From: Limnanthes douglasii subsp. nivea
Lineage: Eukaryota; Streptophyta; Magnoliopsida; Brassicales; Limnanthaceae
Assembly: GCA_036936605.1 (NCBI GenBank)
Contig: JAUPFV010000004.1
Coordinates: forward strand, 92,592,334-92,656,333
Direction: 5' to 3'
DNA length: 64,000 bases
Positions 36,501 to 46,202 of the stretch are shown here, in pieces. A program made the position numbers and the translations under genes. Under the pieces are notes generated by a model that worked only from the letters and a program-made list of their open reading frames with translations, did not search any database and was not told the DNA's origin. Within the stretch, counting starts at the first letter, position 1. Every line of letters starts with the position of its first letter.

Positions 36501-36841
36501 AGTCTGTCAACCTCTTGTACAATGACATCAACCTTTTCTTTTGAGAAAGCTCTCTTTTTTTGTACCACTGGTGCCACATCTCTCCGGACTGATAGGTGAT
36601 GGGAAATAACCTCTGATGGAACTCCAGTAACATCAGAGTTGCACCAAGCAAAAACATGCTGATGGTCTTTCAAGAATTTCAACATTCCTTCTTTCAGCAT
36701 TGGTGGCATTCTGGACCCTATCTTGACATTTTTTCCCACTTCCAAGCAGTGTGTTTCAACCTCCTCAATTGGAATCAACACTTCGGGGGTCTCTCTGGGG
36801 TCATCAATTTCACCCTCACCCCCAGAAAGGCCCTCAAACTG
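33554..36841 (-). pseudogene. Element B pol: RT, RNase H, second RNase H, integrase (two nonsense codons)
   Basis: 1096 codons in frame with gag-protease across the UAG. RT shows CIDFTDLNRACPKDLYP, FSGYNQIQ and an intact YIDDMMVKS (YIDD at 36101-36112). An RT-linked RNase H follows (YYISKSLIDAERHYLKLEKL), then a second RNase H with RTDGGSS (35243-35260), ESEYEAAIAGL and SDSQLLVHH, the arrangement known for Tat/Ogre elements. Integrase has CDPCQRYSN, LDLVGPLP, TTDNGPQFD and NGQVEVANR (DDE). It ends WNIEHLRMYLE. Private stops at 35939 (CAG to TAG) and 34619 (CAA to TAA). Confidence 0.94.
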
Positions 36842-36844
36842 CTA
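36842..36844 (-). other. Conserved UAG between protease and RT, element B
   Basis: Context CAA TAG CAG TTT, codon 781 of the gag-pol frame. Shared with A and C; the following bases approach the CARYYA readthrough context described for plant virus UAG codons. Confidence 0.7.
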
Positions 36845-39184
36845 TTGGTCATTTATACGGACTGCCCCCAGCGTTCGTGGAGCCAAGGCAGTGGCATAGC
36901 ATTCTCTTGCAACTTTTTGGCTGCTCCGGACAACCCCAACCTGCCCCTGAACAGCATATTTTAGACACTGATGGACTGTCGAAGCCACTGCATGCATCGT
37001 AGAGAGCCAAGATCTCCCTAGAATAGCATTGTAGCAAGTGGGACAATCCACCACAATGAAGAGTACTCTGACCGTTTTCTTGAAAGGGCCCCTGCCCAAC
37101 AACACTTCTTCTTCAAACTCTCCGATTACATCGGCTGAGCTGCCCGTGAAGCCCACGATCGACCTGTCCGATTTTTGAATCACAGCTGGATTTTTCATTT
37201 TCTTGTAAGTGTCTAGGAAAAGGATATTGGCAGAGCTCCCAGTATCTACCAGAATTTGCCTTATCTCATTGCCCCCTATAGATGCTCCTATGAGAACAGC
37301 ATCCTCATGAGGGCCAGCAATGTCCCTCAAATCATCCCCATCAAAGACAATGAATGAGAATAAACTTGACGATTGATAAGAGGTCATGCCCCCTTCTAGC
37401 TGGGAAGCCAAATTATGAACATGCCTTTTTCTTGATGAAGTGGTAGGAGCCGTTACAGTGTCCCCTCCGAAAATTGTCAGTGACTTAAAGAATTTAATGA
37501 GCCCGGAGACCGATCTAGAACGCTCCTCTATAGCTCCCACTCTGTTCCTTGTTGGATCAGGATCCAAGTATTCAGATTCCACATCAAACCTTTCAATTAT
37601 TACCATAGCCCCCTCCGGGGCAGCATTAACCGGACCAGCCCGGTGAGTGTTGTCAGGCCTGTTGCCTCCTCTCCTTTTAACGTATGCACCCAATTTTCCC
37701 CTTTCGATCAAGTTTTGAACCTCTTGTTTCACTGCTATGCAATCATCAGTAGTATGGCCAATATCATTATGGTATTGGCAAAAGGAATTATTTCGATGTT
37801 CTCTGGGAGACTGCAAGGTTGCCGGTCTCCGGTAGTGTACTTCATCTTTTGTTTTATCGAAAATGGTTGCCACGCTTTCTTTGAGCTCTGCAAACCACTC
37901 CGGTTGGACCCATGGCCCCCTTTTGTTTCTAGACTGTTGGCTTTGTGCAGGAGCAGCTGGTTGAGACTGAGCTTTTCCCCTTCCATGCCCCTGTCCGGTT
38001 TCTCTTGCTTTGTTTCCGGACTGGTTTTGATTTGGAGTTGGTGCCACCGGGGTAGATCTCACCTGTCTGTGCACCCTGGTCTTTTTTGTTTCATCAACAT
38101 TTATTTGCTTGCCAACTTGATTCAGCAATCCTCCCCAGGTCATGGCTTTCTTCCTGGTCACCGAATCAGCCAAGTTGCCTGGGTTCAAACCTTGTCTTAG
38201 GGATGCTATTGCCACCTGTTCGAAGCAATCAGCCAACCCATTCTTTGTGTTTACAAAACGACTTATGTACTCCTTTAACGACTCATTTGGCTCTTGGGCA
38301 CAATGGATTATTGTGTCTCCATTGCCCTTCAGCTCCTTACTCCCCACAAACTGCCTTCGAAAGGCCACCCAAAAAGTATCAAAGTCTTTAATACAACCCT
38401 AAGGCAGGCTGTTGTACCATTTCAGAGCACTCCCCGTAAAAGATTGGGAGAATGCCCTACAGAGTTGTTTATCATCATCATCAAAGTTCATCATGAAGTT
38501 CTTGAATTGTTCTAGATGATTGTCCGGATCAGTACTGCCATCATACTTCTCCATCTTAGTACTGTCAAACCTCTTAGGGAGGTTTCCGGACAGGATTTTA
38601 GAAGACAGTGAAGACTGCCTCCAATTCCTCCCACGACTGAATACGGTATCCTCATTAGGAGTTGCAAAGATACCTGGCTCATCGTGGAAAGCAAAAGGAT
38701 CCACCAACATCTTGTCCGTATACCTCCGGTGGTGAGATGACCCTTTTCCAATATGCCTTTTCATTCTTCCATGGTGATCTCTTTTTCTGGAATACTTTTT
38801 AACTTGTTTTTGCTTTTTCCTGGTTTGTCCCTCATCACTGCTAGAGGACAAGGACTTCTCATTTCCCTCACTGTCGGAAGAGCTGTCCGAAGACTCTGAA
38901 CTCGAGTCAGAACTCTCCACAGGCTTGGACCGGTGAGATTTTTTAGAGCTGGCATGCGTCTTCTTAGTGCTCACATGAGTTTTGGAAACCTCATGCTCTC
39001 TTGGGTTATCGGTGTGGTGAGCAGCTGATGCTTTGGATTTCTCTTTCACGCCCATCTTGGCCTTTTCAGCCCTCAGAGCTTCTATTTCAAGTTTTAACCT
39101 GTCGCGCTCTTGGACAGTATACTCATCGTTCTCTTCCACCACTTCGAGCAAAGCTGGTGGAAGCTGTGGATTATCCGGATTCAT
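36845..39184 (-). pseudogene. Element B gag and aspartic protease (one nonsense codon)
   Basis: Starts at ATG 39184 (MNPDNPQLPPALLEVV). It has a Ser/Lys-rich N-terminal region with an SSESSDSSSD run, then the gag core (KRFDSTKMEKYDGSTDPDNH, FTGSALKWYNSLP, RFVNTKNGLADCF, IASLRQGLNPG), then a knuckle-like CQYHNDIGHTTDDC and a protease with ILVDTGSSANILF (DTGSS at 37232-37246). A TAG at 38399-38401 replaces the Gln kept in A and C after WYNSLP. Otherwise 780 codons are open before the UAG. Confidence 0.92.
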
Positions 39185-39236
39185 TCGGACAGAATTTCTT
39201 TACTTGGTTTTGAATACTTGATTCAGGCACCGTCGC

Positions 39237-39254
39237 CTCCCACTGTGGTCGCCA
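39237..39254 (-). other. Primer binding site of element B (tRNA-Arg)
   Basis: On the plus strand CTCCCACTGTGGTCGCCA, which matches from memory the 3' end of a plant tRNA-Arg including CCA. It lies three bases inside the 5' LTR. A carries the same site; C has one mismatch. Confidence 0.75.
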
Positions 39255-39257
39255 ATT

Positions 39258-39758
39258 TGGTGTGGATAAAAGTAGCCTGAGGGTAGGCTGGTAATTTCAA
39301 GTGGAGTTTTAAGGCGGTGTGAGGGTGTTTCAAGGTGTTTCAAAGGAGTTTCAAAACGGAGTAAGGGTGTTTCAGGATGGTGTGAAGGTGTTTCAAGGTG
39401 GAGAGAGAATTGAGCAGCTTGGCAGCAGTCAATTTTGTTACCCATAGTTAATGCTGGTGGTTGGGTATTTATAGTGTGATATTTGGGCCCTTATGGGCCT
39501 TCGGGTCATGTTTAATGGACCCGGGTCATGTTTAAAGACCCATGAGTTTTAAGCAGATGGGCAGGTAGCTTAGTCAGATAGTGTTTAGGTTTTTTAGTAC
39601 TTTAGTCATAGTTCGAACTGCCTTAGGCTTGCAGTGTTCGAAGTCATCTGCCCGGTTCAAAAGTCCTGTCCGAATTAAGTTCTTGGAGCCTGTCCGGTTT
39701 ACAGAGAGATTTACTTTGGGCTGCCCTTCCGGGGAGCACTTCGAATTCGGACTCATCA
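39258..39758 (-). repeat. Right LTR of element B (5' LTR)
   Basis: 501 bp, partner of 29193-29693. It holds the minus-strand TATA box at 39466-39473. Confidence 0.95.
39466..39473 (-). promoter_or_regulatory. TATA box in the 5' LTR of element B
   Basis: TATAAATACCCAACC on the minus strand. The same text occurs in A (41426-41433) and C (57830-57837), so this is the likely core promoter for gag-pol. Confidence 0.65.
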
Positions 39759-39763
39759 AGTGG
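39759..39763. repeat. Right TSD of element B (AGTGG)
   Basis: Second copy of the target-site duplication; element A's gag resumes immediately after. Confidence 0.92.
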
Positions 39764-41195
39764 TATGACCAATATCATTGTGATATTGGCAAAAAGAGTT
39801 ATTGCGATGTTCTCTGGGAGACTGCAATGTAGCTGGTCTCCGATAATGCACCTCGTCCTTTGTTTTATCAAAAATGGTGGCCACACTTTCTTTTAATTCT
39901 GCGAACCACTCCGGTTGGACCCATGGCCCTCTCTTGTTTCTGGATTGCTGACTCTAAGCAGGAGTAGCTGGCTGAGACTGAGCTTTTGCCCTACCATGCC
40001 CCTGTCCGGTCTCTCTTGCTTTGTTCCCAGACTGATTCTGATTGGGATTTGGCGCCACCGGGGTAGACCTCACTTGCCTGTGCACCCTGGTTTTCTTCGT
40101 TTCATCAACATTTATTTGTTTTCCAACCTGATTCAGCAACCCTCCCCATGTCATGGCCTTTTTTCTGGTCACTGAATCAGCTAGATTGCATGGGTTCAAA
40201 CCATGTCTTAGGGATGCTATTGCTACCTGTTCGAAGCAATCAGCCAACCCATTCTTGGTATTCACAAAACGGCTTATATATTCTTTCAAGGACTCATTTG
40301 GTTCCTGAGCACAATGGATTATTGTGTCTCCATTTCCCTTTAGCTCTTTACTCCCTACAAACTGCCTTTGAAAGGCTACCCAAAAAGTATCGAAATTTTT
40401 GATACAACCCTGAGGTAGGCTGTTGTACCATTTTAGAGCACTCACCGTAAATGATTGGGAGAATTCCCTACAAAGTAGTTTATCATCGTCGACAAAGTTC
40501 ATCATGAAGTTTTTAAATTGTTCCAAATAGTTGTCCGGATCAGTACTGCCATCGTACTTTTCTATTTTGGTACTGTCAAACCTCTTAGGGAGGTTTTCGG
40601 ACAGAATTTTAGAAGACAATGGAGATTGCCTCCAATTTCTTCCACGACTGAACACAATATCCTCATTGGGAGTTGCAAAGATACCTGGTTCATCGTGAAA
40701 AGCGAAGGGATCCATCAGCATCCGGTCCACATGCCTCCGGCTATGAGATGATCCTTTACCAATATGCCTCTTCATTTTTCCATGTCTATCCCTTTTTCTT
40801 GAATATTTTTTGATCTGCTTTTGCTTCTTTCTAGTTCGACCCTCATCGCTGCTAGAGGATAAATATTTTTCAACTCCCTCACTGTCCGAAGAGCTATCAG
40901 AAGATTCTGAGCTTGAGTCAGAACTCTCCACTGGCTTAGACCGGTGAGACTTTTTGGAGCTGGGATGAGTCTTTTTGGTGCTCACATGAGTCTTTGAAGA
41001 CTCATGCTCTCTGGGGTTGTCGGTATGATGAGCAATCGATGCTTTAGACTTTTCTTTCATGCCCATCTTAGCCTTTTCGGCCCTCAGAGCTTCTATTTCA
41101 CCCTTTAGCCTATCACGCTCTTCGATAGTGTACTCATCGTTCTCTCCCACCACTTCGAGCAGAGCTGGTGGTACTTCTGGATTGTCCGGATTCAT
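39764..41195 (-). pseudogene. Element A gag, N-terminal part
   Basis: ATG at 41195 (MNPDNPEVPPALLEVVGEND). Gag core as in B, with FTVSALKWYNSLPQGC. A TAG at 39954-39956 replaces Gln in the PAQSQQ segment. Reading stops at the B insertion within the knuckle-like motif GHTTDDC; the remainder lies at 28396-29187. Confidence 0.9.
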
Positions 41196-41246
41196 TCGGA
41201 CAGATTTTCTTAGCTGGTTTTGAATTCTTGATTCAGGCACCTTCTT

Positions 41247-41264
41247 CTCCCACTGTGGTCGCCA
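41247..41264 (-). other. Primer binding site of element A (tRNA-Arg)
   Basis: CTCCCACTGTGGTCGCCA on the plus strand, three bases from the 5' LTR, identical to that of B. Confidence 0.75.
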
Positions 41265-41267
41265 ATT

Positions 41268-41676
41268 TGGTGTGGATAATTATCGCCTAAGGGTAGGCTT
41301 GTAATTTGTTTGGTGTTTAATAGTAGTATGTGAGTGTTTTATTTTTAGTGTAGAGAGTAGAGAGATAATTAAGCTGGCTGGTAGCAGTTAATTCTCATTA
41401 CCCATATTTAATGCAGATGGTTGGGTATTTATACCCTCATGTTTGGGCCCTTATGGGCTTTCGGGTCATGTTAAATGGACCCGGGTCATGTTCAAAGACC
41501 CATGAGCTCTTAAGTAGGAGAGCAAGTAGCTTAGTCAAGTAGTGTTTAGGTTTTTTAGTAATTTTGTCATAGTTCGAACAGTCCTTTGGGCTAAGTGTTC
41601 GAAGTGATCTGTCCGGTCCAGAGAGCTTGGACCGATCTGTCCTTGTCCGGGGAGCATGCAGGATTCGGACTCATCA
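41268..41676 (-). repeat. Right LTR of element A (5' LTR)
   Basis: 409 bp, partner of 20806-21213, with a minus-strand TATAAATA at 41426-41433. Confidence 0.92.
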
Positions 41677-41681
41677 GTATT
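41677..41681. repeat. Right TSD of element A (GTATT)
   Basis: Second copy of the duplication; LINE-2 resumes directly after it. Confidence 0.85.
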
Positions 41682-43110
41682 ATTGTTCTAATATGAGTCT
41701 TATACAATGTAGAAGAAAACATTATAACATGATTAATTGTCATATGCTTTCCTAGAGCTATGTTAAAGATATTAGATAAAATGTAACCAGACATTCCATG
41801 CAATTGGACATGAGACAAACAAATGATTTAACGTTTCACATTCTGAACAGAACTGACATTTAGAAACTAAACTAATTCCCCTATGTTGAATGTTAGTGTC
41901 TACTGATATTAAGTTGTTAATAACTCTCCACAAGGTAATTGAACACTTTTTTGGCGTAATATTGTTCCAGATTTGACTTTTGAAAAATGATTGCACATTT
42001 TTTATTGTTATGTTATTCCAAGTGAGTTTAAGATTAAACTTACCATATGGAGATAGTTTCCAGATGATTAAGTCATCATTGTTAGGATTGATTTGAATCT
42101 TAACTATCTTGTTAATTTCAGAATCAAAGACCACAGCATTCTTATTTTTTGTCATGTTACATAAGAAATTAGTCTAATATTCATTCACCCTAGTTTTTGT
42201 ATACCAAGTGCTTGATATATTAGGAGTTAATTGAATTAGGGCTCTAGAACCATTTATCTAAGAAAAAGTCTACATTTCTTTTCCCAATTACCCAAAATAT
42301 GTTTTCTTCTGCTTCAGTTCTAACTTTTAACATTCTTTTCCATATTCTAGAGTCTGATTGCTTAGACAAAACTTGTAAGGGATGTAATTTAGAGCAGTAT
42401 ATATTATTTAATAAGTTAGACCATAGAGTATTATTTGCCCTAAAGTTAAACCACAGTTTATGTGACAAAAGCTTCTTCTACTGTTGAAAGGTCTCTAAGG
42501 TTTAGGCCATTTTCACTAAAAGGTTTGCATAATTTAGACCAGTCAGTCCATATTATACTTTTATTATTCTAAGTGTGAGCCCATATGAACTTATTGAGAA
42601 GTTTGTTAATTCTGTTAATTGTTGTCTTTGGTATTGTGATACACTGCATATAATAAAGGGGATAAGCCAGCAAGACTGATTTGATCAAAATCAGTCTCCC
42701 TCCAAACGATAATGACTTAGAGTTCCAATGGTCTATACTAGTTCTGATCTTATTGATGATTTCATCATAATAGGTGGTTTTGTTCTTTAGAAATATTGGT
42801 ATACCTATTAAATTTTGATCATCTAATATGTTATTATTATCAATGATCTCATTTATTTCCTGTTTCTACATATTTTTCTTTTTAACAAAGTTGTGAAATG
42901 TTCTAGTGTTATTATCTCCATCTTTTAACCATTTGGAGGCACTCTTTTGTTGCCAGTATGTCTCTTCCCTAGCAAGCAGAACTAAGTGTTTGGCCTTTAA
43001 CTCATAAAGTTTCCTATTGTTCTCCATAGAGTAAGATAACTCTAAAATTCTTTCAAGTATTTCAATTTCCTCTTCAATTTTTCAATACAATAAAAAATAT
43101 TACCAAATAC
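41682..43110 (-). pseudogene. LINE-2 ORF2 middle: remnant RT flank and zf-RVT, catalytic RT core missing
   Basis: The minus strand reads WLKDGDNNTRTFHNFVKKK, EIIDNNNILDDQ, and then jumps at about 42825 straight to NLIGIPIFLKNKTTYYDEII and SFGGRLILIKSVLLAYPLYY. That second block normally follows the RT domain, so several hundred residues including the YxDD palm are absent. Next come a degraded segment (42244-42468) and the zf-RVT-like part (41772-42155: WKLSPYGKFNLK, CQFCSECETLNHLFVSCP). Many stops. Confidence 0.8.
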
Positions 43111-43676
43111 TTATCTATTCCAACTTTTAAATGGTTTTTTTAATCTTCTAAGCTTAAACCAGAATAAAGGAATGTAAGAGTTGGTAAAAGGTGATGTATC
43201 TATTGTGGTATTCCAATTATTTTCAACTGTTGGGATGAAATTTCGATGACTTAACCACATATTTTGAAATCTAAAGGATGTCTTTTGTTCTGTTGACACA
43301 GATGAGACTGAAATTATTAAGAGTAAATGGTCTGACCTAGTTCTGGCCAGATGCCTCACCCTAGTTATATCAAAATAATCTCTCCAATTATCATTATATA
43401 AGACTCGATCTAGTCGTTTCCACTTATGGTTGTTTGTCCATGTAAAATTTGAACCTGAGAATCCTAGATCCTCAAGTTTACAGTCTAAGATCATATTATT
43501 AAAATCCTCCATTGAATTCATACACAGTGTAGCACAATTAAGTTTTTCACTTGCATAGGAGATGGTGTTAAAATCTCCAACAACAAGCCAGGGGTCATTA
43601 TTGTTGTTATTGGACAGGTTTCTCAGTTGGTCCTAAAGGTTCATTTTTTTTTGTATTATATTACATTTTGCATATA

Positions 43677-43685
43677 CTATGGTAA
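43677..43685. repeat. Left TSD of foldback MITE (CTATGGTAA)
   Basis: Nine bases repeated exactly at 44095-44103. Confidence 0.88.
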
Positions 43686-44094
43686 GGCTTTGAACAGTAA
43701 CTCGTCCCTGGACTATCGCACTTGGTGACAGATAGTCCCTGAACTTTCAAAAGTCCGTTCGTAGTCCCTCGACTATCGAATTTGGATAAAGTTAATCCCC
43801 TTGCATGTGTTGACTATCAATTTTTGTGACAGATAGTCCTTCAACTATTCATTTTCAATAAATTTGGTCCTTTGACTTTCTATTTTTGATAAAGTTAGTC
43901 CCCTTAATAAACATGCGCAGGGGACTAACTTTATCCAAACTGGATAGTCCAGGGACTACCAATGAACTTTTGAAAATCCAGGGACTATATGTCACCAAAC
44001 TGGATAGTCCAGGGACTATGAACGGACTTTTGAAAGTCCAAGGACTATCTGTCACCAAAGTCGATAGTCTAGGGACGAGTTACTGTTCAAAGCC
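43686..44094. mobile_element. 409-bp foldback MITE, Mutator-like
   Basis: The ends are inverted copies: GGCTTTGAACAGTAACTCGT at the left and its complement at the right. Similarity extends inwards for roughly 100 bases at about 90%, with further related inverted text inside, so nearly the whole element can fold on itself. The 9-bp TSD fits the Mutator superfamily. Internal GATAGTCC(A)GGGACTA motifs recur. Open frames inside (43855-44058, 43886-44107) are repeat translations. Confidence 0.88.
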
Positions 44095-44103
44095 CTATGG
44101 TAA
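44095..44103. repeat. Right TSD of foldback MITE
   Basis: CTATGGTAA, exact copy of 43677-43685. Confidence 0.88.
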
Positions 44104-44385
44104 CTAGAAACTCTTTCAAAGAGTCAGAATGGTGAACCATAGTATGAACAAGTTGGTCAGCATCTGAAACTATATCAATTTTGTATGAATTTCTCCAAAA
44201 CAACTATATTTTATTATTTGTATTACCAAAGAAATGATCAAAACTAAGTTTTTTTGAAGTTTTTTCAATTTTATCAATAGATATCATAGGTTCTTGAAAC
44301 ACTATGAGATCTATTGAAAACTTTTTAACTATATATTTTATTCTTCTAATGGTGTTTTGGTTTCCAACACCTCTGGTATTCCAGT

Positions 44386-45828
44386 TTAAAAATGAGACTG
44401 CCATTTTTTAATATTTTTTGAGGATCTTACAGATCCTTTAAAGGTTATTGGCTTGTTAATGAGATTACTCTTAAGAATTTTGATCTTTATTTTATTAGCT
44501 TTCCTTTGACCTTTCTGTTTAATCTTATCTGTTTGTTTTCCTATTGGAGACTGTGGTAAACTTAAGTTTTGTCTATCACTGGATATTTCACAGAAATCTT
44601 TATGAGAAAAAGTATCATCATTCAAAATGTTAAAAGTGTTACTTAAATTTATGGATTGTATAGCCTCAATGACATCACTATCATTAATATCAGGGGGATT
44701 ATTATTTTGATTAAAGACCATACAATTTTATTCTGTGTTTATCCTTTTAGGCAAATTTAATTATGTGTTATTATAATCATTCTCAATTTGGTCTTTCAGA
44801 TTATTCTCTACAGGTTGATTCAGTTAACTAGACATATTTTGACTTGTATTCATACCATTATTTGAAGACACCACTACATATTTCAACTTGGGAATCCATT
44901 TCTCATATATGTTTTCACATCTTTAGTTATTAACTGGTTATCTTTTGATTTTAACTCATCCATTTTACAAGAACTTTCTCTATGGCCTAGATGTCTACAG
45001 TTTCTGCAATGGGCAGGTTTGTCATTATAAATGACATCTTGCCAAAATCTGTCTCGATCACCAAAGCTTATCCAAAGTCTTTGGGGAAGGAGACTTGAGG
45101 TATCTACTACTGTCCAAGCTTTACAAAGATTAAAGCTTGCACGATTTTTGTTGGGTATCCATATTGACAAAGGTAAGCCAATTGCCTTTGCAATATGTTC
45201 AATTGTGTCTGTGTTGTACATTATTTTAGGAATCTTAGGGAAAGAGATCCAAACTGGAGTCAAAGGAGACTCCCGTTTGGGGTTAAAGTCAGTGGTCTAT
45301 CTAAGAATTCTAAAGGAGAATTGGCCTATAGTTCTAACTGTTTGTTTCCAGAATGTTTTTAACATCAACTATGTTATCAAATTCCACGAAAATATGCCTA
45401 TAGTCCCATTTATAAATACTATATTTAGCTATGAACCAAGAATGCCCTAAAATCTGTGACTGTAGGCGATCCATAGGAAAATTTTGCAATTAAAGTAATT
45501 TTTGCTAAAAAAGAAAGAGTAGACTTATCTGGTTCGTTAAATTTGACGAATTTGTAGTCCTCCTCGACTCCGCATGTGACATCTGCATGTATGAATCATG
45601 TTGTGTTTCTCCTAGCAGCTTCTGGATCCATCTTCCCAGTGTTCTTCTTCACCATATATGCATATGATAACCTTGTAGTTTTCATCTGATTCCCTGATGC
45701 GTCTTCAATATTCTGATTCATCGGTGCATCTTCAAATACTGGATTTACGAACACCTGGTCTTGAGCAACAAGTTGTTGCATGTCTTGGAGGGGTTTATTT
45801 CCTTATTGATTGAACTTTAGGAAGCCAT
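44386..45828 (-). pseudogene. LINE-2 ORF1: DUF4283-like gag protein with CCHC zinc knuckle
   Basis: Minus-strand segments read MQQLVAQDQVFVNPVF (45781), then a DUF4283-like part (TPVWISFPKIPKIMYNTDTI, KAIGLPLSIWIPNKN) with CRNCRHLGHRESSC, a CX2CX4HX4C knuckle, and a basic C-terminal part ending WQSHF. The ATG at 45828 is followed by a stop after three codons, and several further stops break the frame. ORF1 of plant LINEs encodes the RNA-binding chaperone. Confidence 0.8.
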
Positions 45829-46041
45829 TTTGTCTAGAAAGTAAGGTTTTTTGCTCTTCGAGAGGAAGAGAAGTGAGGTTCGAACTGCATCTTTTAGAGA
45901 AATGAGGCTAGGGTTATCGAGAAGAATGGGAGTAAAAATAAGAGGCCAACCCGATCCGGTGATTTATGGCCTTTAAACCAAGAAACCCATTTGTTGTTTC
46001 TTGGAGCCCACGACCCCCTCAACAAATTAAGAATCTCAGTC
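45829..46041 (-). other. LINE-2 5' UTR
   Basis: Less AT-rich leader from the LINE-2 5' end next to its TSD (46042) to the ORF1 start; it contains CT-rich text typical of plant LINE 5' UTRs. Confidence 0.55.
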
Positions 46042-46052
46042 AACAACGACTT
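46042..46052. repeat. Right TSD of LINE-2
   Basis: AACAACGACTT, copy of 19704-19714. Confidence 0.75.
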
Positions 46053-46202
46053 ATATTAATAAAGGACTAATGTGGAAATTACATAAAGATCGAGCCCAAT
46101 TTATAAAAACAAAATAAAACTAGGGGCTGCACTTAAACATCCTAAAGAAACAAAACCAGACATTCGACATCGTCTTCTTCGATGAAACGAGATCAAGCGC
46201 TA

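Larger units (their letters stand above)
29193..39758 (-). mobile_element. Element B: young Tat-like Ty3/gypsy retrotransposon nested in element A
   Basis: 10,566 bp with 501-bp LTRs that differ at only three positions by my count (about 0.6%), a perfect TSD, an intact tRNA primer site and an intact polypurine tract. The antisense ORF is intact. Gag-pol is one continuous 1877-codon frame apart from the shared UAG and three private CAR-to-TAR stops. It landed in the zinc-knuckle codons of A's gag. Confidence 0.95.
20806..41676 (-). mobile_element. Element A: Tat-like Ty3/gypsy LTR retrotransposon, hosting element B
   Basis: Two LTRs (20806-21213 and 41268-41676) with TG..CA ends and a perfect 5-bp TSD. 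Gag-pol lies on the minus strand, an antisense ORF on the plus strand. Without B and its TSD copy it is 10,300 bp. My hand count gives about 16 substitutions and one indel between the LTRs (about 4%), older than B. It inserted into LINE-2. Gag-pol carries six private stops and the antisense ORF has lost its ATG, so A is not autonomous. Confidence 0.93.
43111..44404 (-). pseudogene. LINE-2 ORF2 endonuclease domain, split by a MITE
   Basis: Starts at ATG 44404 with MAVSFLNWNTRGVGN, and QEPM follows. After the MITE (43686-44094) the frame continues VYAKCN, then WLVVGDFNTISY, FTWTNNHKWKRLDRVLYN and RSDHLLL. These are apurinic-type endonuclease (EEP) motifs of plant LINEs. The ATG overlaps the last 19 bases of ORF1 in another frame. 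In-frame stops show decay. Confidence 0.88.
19715..46041 (-). mobile_element. LINE-2: near full-length non-LTR retrotransposon, split by gypsy element A
   Basis: The minus-strand LINE begins at 46041 (5' UTR), with ORF1, ORF2 endonuclease, a partial RT region and zf-RVT down to 41677. After element A it resumes at 20805 with the RNase H end, and its 3' tail is a TA run at 19715-19740. The two halves join at the GTATT TSD of element A. It also carries a foldback MITE at 43686-44094. Many stops show it is dead. Confidence 0.85.

Noticed and set aside
39237..39254. A tRNA gene
   Set aside because: Only the 18-base 3' end is present, next to an LTR; this is a primer binding site.
43855..44107. 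Two small open frames with repetitive protein text
   Set aside because: They lie wholly within the foldback MITE and reflect its internal repeats.
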